Source of the DNA: CAWHOW01 sp050013795
GTDB taxonomy: Bacteria; Bacteroidota; Bacteroidia; Bacteroidales; CG2-30-32-10
Direction: 5' to 3'
Length of the DNA stretch: 5,466 bases
Assembly (NCBI GenBank): GCA_050013795.1
Contig: JBEKEO010000292.1
Coordinates: 1-5,466, forward strand
Shown here: piece by piece, positions 1 to 5,466 of the stretch
Layout: every line of letters begins with the position of its first letter
Numbering within the stretch: the stretch's first letter is position 1
Made by a program: the position numbers and the translations under genes
Notes under the pieces: model-generated
Told to the model about the DNA's origin: nothing
The model's database searches: none
The model's input: only the letters and a program-made list of their open reading frames with translations

Positions 1-830
1 CGGATTTGCAGGAACTGTCGCCCGTTACCAAACGGCAGGTGGAAACAGCCTACCAGACCAGTCTTATTGAATTCACTTGCGCCAATGGCAATTCGATTTC
101 AGCGATAGTTGATGTTTTAAGAAATGTGATACCCGATTCAGCTTATGAATCTAAATCAATATTAGGGGATGTAGTAAGTAAAAACGATCTTGTTATACTT
201 GCCGCCCCTGACCATCTTAACGCTCCTGACGGGCAATTAACACAAGCACAGGTGGAGATAACCCGCGATCTGCTGGAAAACTCTTGCATGTCGCTTTTTA
301 TTAAGCAAAAGGAATTGCCTGCCATGCTGGAAACAATTATTCCCAAGCCTAAACTTACCATACTGCCTACAAGTTCATTTAAGCAAATGGAAGAACAGCT
401 GCCAAAAGATATTCATCTGACTACATATGGCATCGTGATGTCGCGCTACAGGGGTGATTTTATCCAATACCTAGAAGACACGCCGAAACTTTCATCATTA
501 AAGGATAACGACTGCATTCTTATTTTACAAGCAGCAAACGACAGCACTTCTGCAGAGTTTAAGGAGCAGGACGAAGTACAGACCATGATCAATGAGTTCA
601 GCCAGAAAAAGCTGAATTATACTGTGGCAAAGATTTTTGAGAAACCTTTGATAAACTGCCAGCAGTTTCAGTTTGCTATTATCTGCGGTTGCTATCTTTT
701 AACAAAGAACCAGATAGCTGAAATAATAAAACCTTATATAGATTGTGAAATACCCGTCACATCATTTGACATGGTCAATGCTTATGTCCAGGGAATATTT
801 CTGCGCAGTATTTCACCCTTCCTTTTGTAA
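1..830 (+). CDS. HydF-like protein ([FeFe]-hydrogenase maturation GTPase family), 5'-truncated, cluster ligands apparently lost
   Basis: The frame is open to the left edge (first whole codon at 3), so the TTG at 6 is internal and about 275 of the family's roughly 400 residues are present. Numbering from that TTG, residues 20-43 resemble the end of the HydF GTPase domain. Residues 52-150 match the dimerisation region: ILGDVV, then APDHLNAPDGQL (HydF: PxDxxAPKGRL), then RYRGDF (HydF: RYKGDL). Residues 165-274 match the cluster domain and end in the typical PVTSFDMVNAYVQGIFLR-type tail. HydF normally binds a 4Fe-4S cluster through CxH and HCxxC and acts as scaffold for the hydrogenase 2Fe subcluster in the cytoplasm. 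Here the CxH position reads AND (534-542) and HCxxC reads ICGCY (681-695), with the normal spacing of 46 residues. It could be a divergent paralogue with another job. The family call rests on remembered motifs. The GTPase P-loop lies outside the window. Confidence 0.78.
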   Translation, partial: DLQELSPVTKRQVETAYQTSLIEFTCANGNSISAIVDVLRNVIPDSAYESKSILGDVVSKNDLVILAAPDHLNAPDGQLTQAQVEITRDLLENSCMSLFIKQKELPAMLETIIPKPKLTILPTSSFKQMEEQLPKDIHLTTYGIVMSRYRGDFIQYLEDTPKLSSLKDNDCILILQAANDSTSAEFKEQDEVQTMINEFSQKKLNYTVAKIFEKPLINCQQFQFAIICGCYLLTKNQIAEIIKPYIDCEIPVTSFDMVNAYVQGIFLRSISPFLL

Positions 831-836
831 AAAAGT

Positions 837-860
837 AATAAAAAACAGTCTTTTTTTATT
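837..860 (+). terminator. Possible weak A/T-only hairpin terminator after the HydF-like gene
   Basis: A 9-base arm aataaaaaa (837-845) is complementary to ttttttatt (852-860) around a 6-base loop, starting 6 bases after the stop codon. The A-tract/T-tract shape could end transcription, but the stem has no G:C pair, and such pairings arise by chance in DNA this A+T-rich. Confidence 0.3.
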
Positions 861-878
861 TTGTATTAGAGAAATATA

Positions 879-886
879 TATATTTG
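879..886 (+). promoter_or_regulatory. Candidate Bacteroidetes -7 promoter element for the HD-domain gene
   Basis: TATATTTG fits the Bacteroidetes primary sigma-factor -7 consensus TAnnTTTG exactly. It ends 22 bases before the first ATG at 909, so the leader would be only about 15 bases long. A TTTG that could serve as the -33 element lies at 860-863, but the 15-base gap is shorter than the usual spacing of about 19-21. The -7 match is therefore the main evidence. Confidence 0.45.
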
Positions 887-908
887 CTTATATATTATTA
901 AACTCTAT

Positions 909-1496
909 ATGATGGATTTTGTTGCTGCAAAAGAGTTTATTCTGGATAAACTGAAAACAGGATTAAAGCCTGATTTATATTATCATTGTTATAATCATAC
1001 CCTGGATGTATATGAATCTGCCATAAAACTTGCCAAACTTGAGAAGATTGACAAGAAAGGTTTAATGCTTCTTAAAACGGCAGCTCTTTATCATGATTCC
1101 GGTTTCTTATTAGGATATAAGGATCATGAAGACTGTTCGGCTAAATTTTCAAAAACACATTTGCCAAAATTCGGATATACAGCTGAAGATATAGATATTA
1201 TTTGCGGCATGATACTTATTACAAAATTGCCCCAACAACCAAAAACCATACTTCAGAAGATTCTTTGCGATGCAGACCTTGATTATCTGGGCAGAGATGA
1301 TTTTTTTATGATAGCCAATCAATTGCTTTGCGAATGGAATGTTAATGGAATCCCTACAACACTAAAAAAATGGTATCATATACAGGTTGATTTCCTTTCT
1401 AATAACAATTATTTTACCAGGTCTGCAAAAAAGCTTAGAGTAGAAAAGAAGAAAAAGAATTTATCGGAGATTCAGAATTTATTAACAGTAAATTAA
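909..1496 (+). CDS. HD-domain metal-dependent phosphohydrolase
   Basis: A 195-residue soluble protein with the HD superfamily metal-binding residues in order: YH26xxxH30T, the H62-D63 doublet in AALYHDSGF, H73-E74, and D121/D123 in CDADLDYLG. These residues bind one or two divalent metals and catalyse phosphoester hydrolysis. The arrangement resembles stand-alone HD proteins and cyclic-nucleotide phosphodiesterase-like domains, but the substrate cannot be read from sequence. There is no signal peptide or membrane segment. The C-terminus is lysine-rich (residues 175-183). ATG codons stand in tandem at 909 and 912. The first was kept, but either could be used and no Shine-Dalgarno sequence decides between them. 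It lies 78 bases after the HydF-like gene and 63 bases before the Usp gene, on the same strand, with its own candidate promoter. The family is certain; cyclic-nucleotide turnover is only a guess. Confidence 0.88.
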   Translation: MMDFVAAKEFILDKLKTGLKPDLYYHCYNHTLDVYESAIKLAKLEKIDKKGLMLLKTAALYHDSGFLLGYKDHEDCSAKFSKTHLPKFGYTAEDIDIICGMILITKLPQQPKTILQKILCDADLDYLGRDDFFMIANQLLCEWNVNGIPTTLKKWYHIQVDFLSNNNYFTRSAKKLRVEKKKKNLSEIQNLLTVN

Positions 1497-1518
1497 TAAA
1501 CCAAATTTTAAAATTTTA

Positions 1519-1526
1519 TAAATTTG
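1519..1526 (+). promoter_or_regulatory. Candidate Bacteroidetes -7 promoter element for the Usp gene
   Basis: TAAATTTG matches TAnnTTTG and ends 33 bases before the Usp ATG at 1560. No convincing -33 TTTG lies at the right distance. The element and the bases after it (ATTTGCTT) repeat what is found upstream of the HD-domain gene at 881-888. Confidence 0.42.
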
Positions 1527-1559
1527 CTTGCTTTAAAAACGAAATAATAAGAATATTTT

Positions 1560-2430
1560 ATGGAAAAAAAGAAGAAAGAAAACATTGTACTTGTACCTAC
1601 TGATTTTACAAAAGTGGCAGATTTTGCAATTGATCACGCTGCCGGTATTGCAAAATGCCTGAAAGGTAAAGTAACAATACTGCATGTAATTAATAAAGAA
1701 ACGAAATCGTTCCTGAAAAAAGAACATCTGGAAGAAGAAGCTATCAATGAGAAATTGAAAGCCATTGCTGAAACGGTTGAGAAAAAATATAACGTTAAAT
1801 TAGATTACATCTCAAGGGAAGGAAGCATTTTTACCACAATTGCCAAGGTTACTGATGAAATTGGTGCCAGGATAGTAGTGATGGGAACACATGGCAAGAT
1901 AGGTTTACAGCACCTTGTAGGCAGCTTTGCACTGAAAGTCATTGAAAGCTCTAATGTTCCTGTTATTGTTATACAGGAGCACAATTTTGCAAAAGGGTAT
2001 AAGAACATAGTTTTACCCATTGATGAAACTTCCGAATCAAAGCAAAAGGTAGACTGGGCAATTCATATTGCAAAGATCTTTTGTTCGACCATTCATTTAT
2101 TCGGCATTAAATACAACGATGAACTCCAGATGAATGAAGTGATGAGAAATATGTCGCAGATAAAGAATATCCTTTCAAAGAATGGTATTAAATATACAGA
2201 TAAAATATCAGCCGATACTCATGGAAATTTCGGGAAAAGCATTAATGTGTATTGTGATTATATAAAAGCAGATCTCGTCATGATAATGACTAACCCTCAT
2301 CAATTGTTACCAAGTTTTATACTTAGCCCATGGGCTGAACAGGTTATTTTCNNTTATTTTCAATGCTTCGAAAATTCCTGCAATGTGCGTCAATCCTGTT
2401 GAACTTGATATTACCTATATTAGTTTTTAA
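1560..2430 (+). CDS. Tandem-domain universal stress protein (UspA family), frame interrupted by an NN assembly join
   Basis: A cytoplasmic double-Usp protein. Domain 1 spans about residues 8-138: it opens with NIVLVPTDFT (Asp15), and GTHG at 109-112 followed by GS at 121-122 resembles the Usp nucleotide-binding loop G-2x-G-9x-G[S/T], with 8 rather than 9 residues in the gap. Domain 2 starts at about 147 (YKNIVLPID) and has no matching glycine loop: MIMTNPHQLLPSF stands where it would be, so it probably does not bind ATP in the same way. Read literally, the frame hits TGA at 2400-2402 after the N bases. Removing ten bases (2352-2361, NN plus the second copy of ttattttc) continues it as NASKIPAMCVNPVELDIT to TAA at 2428-2430, giving 286 residues, a normal size for tandem Usps. 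The SKIP-x-M-C-V-N-P ending is typical of the family. Usps are linked to stress and starvation survival; the specific role here is unknown. Confidence 0.9.
2344..2361 (+). repeat. Direct 8-bp duplication flanking an NN scaffold join
   Basis: The 8-mer ttattttc occurs at 2344-2351 and again at 2354-2361, separated only by NN. This is what results when two contigs with a short unmerged overlap are placed end to end with filler Ns. A single copy restores the Usp reading frame, which supports an artefact rather than a biological repeat. Confidence 0.85.
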
Positions 2431-2449
2431 TATACATTCAAGAAGCTGG

Positions 2450-2475
2450 AAAGCCGGATTATCCGGCTTTTTTTT
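2450..2475 (+). terminator. Intrinsic terminator after the Usp gene
   Basis: AAAGCCGG (2450-2457) pairs with CCGGCTTT (2463-2470) around a 5-base loop, extendable inward by A-T pairs. An 8-base T-run (2468-2475) follows. It starts 19 bases after the restored Usp stop codon, the expected place for a rho-independent terminator on the plus strand. The reverse strand also shows a hairpin but has no equivalent T-run beyond it, so it should work mainly rightward. Confidence 0.88.
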
Positions 2476-2487
2476 GTAATAATTATC

Positions 2488-4536
2488 ATGTCAAAAGACG
2501 GAGCAAAGTCAAGGATTGAATCGTTAAGAAAAGAACTTAACGAGCATAATTACTACTATTATGTTCTTTCGCATCCTTTGATAAGCGATTATGATTTTGA
2601 CATGCTGATGGATGAGTTGATAAAGCTTGAGAATAAATTCCCCGAATTCAACGATCCTTATTCTCCATCGCAAAGGGTTGGTGGAGATATTACCAAGGAA
2701 TTCAAACAAGTGAAGCATAAATACCCTATGCTTTCATTAAGCAATACCTATTCGAAAGAAGAAATAGAGGAATTTGATGAAAGGGTAAGAAAAGTTATAG
2801 GTGATGATTTTGAGTATGTTTGCGAACTTAAATATGACGGGCTTTCAATCGGTCTTACCTATGTGAATGGGGTTTTAAAGCAAGCGATCACTAGAGGTGA
2901 TGGTGAAAAAGGCGATGATGTCACATTAAATGTCAAGACCATCAAAAGTATTCCGCTTACATTACATGGAAATGATTTTCCTAAAGAATTTGAGATTCGC
3001 GGAGAGATCATCATGCCTCATAAAAGTTTTCAAAGGCTTAATAAGGAGCGTGAAGAAATTGGAGAAATACCTTTTGCTAATCCACGCAATGCTGCATCGG
3101 GCAGTATGAAGATGCAAGACTCGAAGGAAGTTGCTAAAAGAGGACTTGATGGTTTTCTATATTATTTGCTTGGTGAAGATCTTTCAATTACTACTCATTA
3201 TGAAAGCTTAAGAAAAGCAAAGGAATGGGGATTTAAAGTTTCAGAATACATGGTGAAATGCCATGATATCAATGGCATTTTTGAATATATCAAAACATGG
3301 GAGACGGAAAAAGAGAACCTTAATTTTGATATTGACGGTGCTGTCATTAAGGTCAATTCATATAAGCAGCAGGAAATGCTTGGCTACACGGCAAAATCTC
3401 CAAAATGGGCCATAGCATATAAGTTCAAGGCGGAACGTGTTTCAACAAAATTACTTTCAGTAGATTTTCAGGTAGGGAGAACCGGTGCTGTTACTCCTGT
3501 TGCCAATCTTCAACCTGTTCAGTTAGCAGGAACGGTCGTGAAGCGTGCAACATTGCACAATGCCGACCAGGTAGAAAAGCTTGACCTCCATTACGGTGAT
3601 TATGTTTTTGTTGAAAAGGGTGGGGAGATCATCCCTAAAATAATCAGTGTTGATGAGTCTAAGAGAGATAATGCTTCTTTAAAGAAAATCGAATATATTA
3701 AGAACTGTCCTGAATGCGGCACTCTATTGATCAGGAAAGAAGGAGAAGCCATACATTATTGTCCGAATGAAACAGGTTGTGCTCCTCAGATAAAAGGAAA
3801 ACTTGAACATTTCATCAGCAGGAAAGCAATGAATATTGACAGCCTGGGAGAAGGAAAGATTGAAATACTTTTTGACAATGGACTTGTGAAAAATGCAACC
3901 GATCTATACGACCTTAGCTATGACAGGCTTTTCGGACTTGAGAAAGAATACATCCTTGATGATGGAAAAAAACGTATAGTGAAATTTAAAGAAAAAACAG
4001 TAGAGAATATCCTGAAAGGAATAGAAGAATCTAAAAAGGTTCCTTTTGAAAGAGTTCTGTTTGCTATAGGGATCAGATATGTGGGAGAAACTGTTGCAAA
4101 AAAGCTTGCTCTGCATTTTAGAAATATTGATGCATTGATCGGTGCAGGATATGATGAATTGATTAATGCGGAAGAAGTAGGCGAAAAGATTGCAGAAAGC
4201 ATAATATCATTTATTAAAAACAAAAAGAATGTTGACCTTATTCAAAAGCTTAAAGATAAAGGTGTTCAGTTTGAAATTGATGAACATTCATCTTCGCTTA
4301 TCTCTGATAAGCTGCAGGGAAAATCATTTGTAGTGAGTGGTGTATTTACAAAGTTTTCCCGCGATAAGGTAAAGAAAATGATAGAAGAGAATGGTGGTAA
4401 AAATGTAAGTGCTTTATCTGCTAAAACGGACTTCCTGTTGGCTGGCGATAAGATGGGGCCTGAAAAGAATAAAAAAGCTGCGAAACTTCACATACCTGTT
4501 ATTACTGAAGATGATTTCCTGAAAATGTTGAGATAG
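2488..4536 (+). CDS. ligA: NAD-dependent DNA ligase LigA
   Basis: LigA seals nicks in duplex DNA using NAD+ as AMP donor, joining Okazaki fragments and completing repair. All bacterial LigA parts are visible in 682 residues: the NAD-binding Ia segment (NYYYYVLSHPLISDYDFD, 21-38); the adenylation domain with catalytic Lys115 in KYDG (115-118) and TRGDGEKGDDVT (135-146); FANPRNAASG (196-205); the OB fold after VGRTGAVTPVANLQPV (329-344); a four-cysteine zinc finger (C407, C410, C425, C431); helix-hairpin-helix repeats (about 445-575); and a C-terminal BRCT domain (about 605-682, VVSGVF). An insert of roughly 12-15 residues at about 485-500 separates the first HhH segments, relative to LigA versions I recall. 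No key residue is missing. The ATG at 2488 is the only start that keeps the complete Ia domain. It has no Shine-Dalgarno sequence and lies 12 bases after a terminator T-run. The 3' end meets an opposing gene. Confidence 0.98.
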   Translation: MSKDGAKSRIESLRKELNEHNYYYYVLSHPLISDYDFDMLMDELIKLENKFPEFNDPYSPSQRVGGDITKEFKQVKHKYPMLSLSNTYSKEEIEEFDERVRKVIGDDFEYVCELKYDGLSIGLTYVNGVLKQAITRGDGEKGDDVTLNVKTIKSIPLTLHGNDFPKEFEIRGEIIMPHKSFQRLNKEREEIGEIPFANPRNAASGSMKMQDSKEVAKRGLDGFLYYLLGEDLSITTHYESLRKAKEWGFKVSEYMVKCHDINGIFEYIKTWETEKENLNFDIDGAVIKVNSYKQQEMLGYTAKSPKWAIAYKFKAERVSTKLLSVDFQVGRTGAVTPVANLQPVQLAGTVVKRATLHNADQVEKLDLHYGDYVFVEKGGEIIPKIISVDESKRDNASLKKIEYIKNCPECGTLLIRKEGEAIHYCPNETGCAPQIKGKLEHFISRKAMNIDSLGEGKIEILFDNGLVKNATDLYDLSYDRLFGLEKEYILDDGKKRIVKFKEKTVENILKGIEESKKVPFERVLFAIGIRYVGETVAKKLALHFRNIDALIGAGYDELINAEEVGEKIAESIISFIKNKKNVDLIQKLKDKGVQFEIDEHSSSLISDKLQGKSFVVSGVFTKFSRDKVKKMIEENGGKNVSALSAKTDFLLAGDKMGPEKNKKAAKLHIPVITEDDFLKMLR

Positions 4537-4537
4537 A

Positions 4538-5466
4538 TTATATTTTCTTCACATAGCACCTTCTTCTTTTGTGCTGTATGTGTTCGTAGTTCTTCCAGTT
4601 CGTTATTACATTCTGATTTGTTTCAAACACACCGGTAGTTTCAAGTGTGGTAATACCGGCCTTTATCATTTCTTCCTGCAATTCTGAGATCAAAATAACA
4701 GCAATGCCGGCATTCTGGTAATCCTGTGTAACGCCTGTAAGAAGCATATCTATTACTTCCGGCTTTTTCAAAGCTTTTAATACATGAGTAAATCCAAATG
4801 GAAATAAACTGCCTTTGGCTTTTTGCATAGCTACTGACAGGGAAGGCAGACCTACAAAGAAACCGACAGGTTCATTATCCTTGGTAACTACTTTAATAAA
4901 TTTGGGATTGAGAATATTAAAATATTTGTCGGAATACAATTTTATCATTTTCTCATTAAGAAAAGATACATACGGCAGGAACTGAAAGGCATCATTTAAA
5001 ACTTCAAATATTTTTTTTGCGAATGGTTGCATTTCTGAGCGTTTAGTAAAGCTCACAACTTTAACACCATATCTTTGCTTCACAAGCTCTGCTCCCCGCT
5101 TAGCCTTTTTCAATGGTGCTTCAGTAATAGTCAAACGAAATTCAATCCAGTCGTTTTCTTTTTCAAAACCAAGTCTTTCAAAGTGGTCTTTATAATAAGG
5201 CAGATGATAAACCGACGCTATGGAAGGGAGGTAATCGAACCCTTCTACCAGCAATCCCTGTGTGTCAAGGTTGGTAAAGCCTAATGGACCATGAATGTAT
5301 TCCATTCCCTGCTGGCGAAACCAGTCTTTGGCAGTTTGAATCAGTTTCTCACTGACCTCCATGTCATCTATAAACTCGATCCTATTGATCCGTCCGAATT
5401 TCTTTCCTACTTTATCATTGTAATTTCTATTAATGATAGCGCCTATGCGCCCGACACATTTATCGT
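4538..5466 (-). CDS. GNAT-like acetyltransferase-family conserved protein, 5'-truncated at the window edge
   Basis: The minus-strand frame is open to the right edge (first whole codon 5464-5462), giving 308 residues. The ATG at 5362 is internal, because upstream codons encode VGRIGAIINRNYND...GKKFGRINRIEF, which fits the same protein. Visible pieces, counted from the edge: residues 1-34 (a GNAT-like strand segment), IHGPLGF near 57-63, LLVEGFD near 71-77, and a second GNAT-like half. That half has an acetyl-CoA-loop-like Q250-x-x-G-x-A255 (QNAGIA, bases 4700-4717) and a basic ending KRRRCYVKK. I recognise this as a conserved family of about 380-400 residues in Bacteroidetes, usually annotated as hypothetical or N-acetyltransferase; its substrate is not known to me. 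There is no signal peptide or membrane helix in the part seen. It runs convergent to ligA with one base between the stop codons. The fold call is moderate; no reaction is claimed. Confidence 0.75.
   Translation of the reverse strand, partial: DKCVGRIGAIINRNYNDKVGKKFGRINRIEFIDDMEVSEKLIQTAKDWFRQQGMEYIHGPLGFTNLDTQGLLVEGFDYLPSIASVYHLPYYKDHFERLGFEKENDWIEFRLTITEAPLKKAKRGAELVKQRYGVKVVSFTKRSEMQPFAKKIFEVLNDAFQFLPYVSFLNEKMIKLYSDKYFNILNPKFIKVVTKDNEPVGFFVGLPSLSVAMQKAKGSLFPFGFTHVLKALKKPEVIDMLLTGVTQDYQNAGIAVILISELQEEMIKAGITTLETTGVFETNQNVITNWKNYEHIQHKRRRCYVKKI

Noticed and set aside
143..361. Minus-strand open frame of 72 codons inside the HydF-like gene
   Set aside because: It lies antisense to a frame with clear family motifs, matches no family I recognise and has no promoter. 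It is a shadow of the real gene.
874..884. Short AT dinucleotide run as a repeat or binding site
   Set aside because: It is only about five units long in very A+T-rich intergenic DNA and overlaps the promoter element, so it is not meaningful as a repeat.
1503..1517. A/T palindrome (aaattttaaaattt) between the HD and Usp genes as operator or terminator
   Set aside because: It contains only A and T, has no loop and no T-run typical of a terminator, and is expected by chance in this composition.
1533..2020. Minus-strand open frames at 1533-1727 and 1805-2020 against the Usp gene
   Set aside because: Both are antisense to the Usp domain 1 coding region; the phenylalanine-rich product of the first simply mirrors lysine codons.
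2352..2402. Genuine frameshift or pseudogene of the Usp gene
   Set aside because: The break coincides exactly with Ns and an 8-mer duplication, and the frame resumes with family-typical residues. An assembly artefact explains it better.
3904..4223. Two overlapping minus-strand open frames inside ligA
   Set aside because: Both lie antisense to the conserved HhH region of LigA, and their low-complexity F/S-rich translations come from A-rich plus-strand codons.
4550..4582. Imperfect hairpin (CACATA-GCAC with GTGC-tg-TATGTG) just past the ligA stop
   Set aside because: It has a 2-base bulge, an 11-base loop and no T-run on either strand, and it lies within conserved-looking C-terminal codons of the opposing gene, so it is not called as a terminator.
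5075..5284. Plus-strand open frame of 69 codons opposite the GNAT-like gene
   Set aside because: The minus-strand reading is continuous to the window edge and family-like, while this frame is compositionally odd and has no upstream signal.

Overview
The window is A+T-rich bacterial DNA, most likely from the Bacteroidetes (probably Bacteroidales or a close relative). Three things point there. The 682-residue NAD-dependent DNA ligase reads like Bacteroidetes LigA. Two intergenic regions carry the Bacteroidetes -7 promoter element TAnnTTTG. None of the starts has a Shine-Dalgarno sequence, which is usual in that phylum. An NN run inside a gene, flanked by a short exact duplication, indicates a draft or metagenome scaffold.

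Layout. Four genes read left to right and one reads back from the right edge. (1) Positions <3-830 hold the 3' two-thirds of a HydF-like protein, the GTPase/scaffold family of [FeFe]-hydrogenase maturation. The iron-sulfur ligand motifs of the family appear to be lost. (2) 909-1496 is a small HD-domain metal-dependent phosphohydrolase. (3) 1560-2430 is a tandem universal stress protein (UspA) of 286 residues, broken on paper by the NN join at 2352-2353. Collapsing the duplicated 8-mer restores the frame. (4) A strong intrinsic terminator at 2450-2475 closes that unit. (5) ligA, 2488-4536, begins only 12 bases after the terminator T-run. (6) On the minus strand, 4538->5466 is a conserved GNAT-like acetyltransferase-type protein that converges on ligA with one base between the stop codons. 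It is cut by the right edge.

How they fit together. The HD and Usp genes each have their own candidate promoter with the same ATTTGCTT core, so they may be transcribed separately or as a small stress or nucleotide-signalling unit ending at the hairpin. LigA is a housekeeping replication and repair enzyme with no clear functional link to its neighbours. I see no mobile element, CRISPR array, tRNA, rRNA or phage gene. No intergenic stretch exceeds about 80 bases. The most unusual item is the HydF-like protein with altered cluster-binding residues. The rest looks like ordinary chromosomal sequence.
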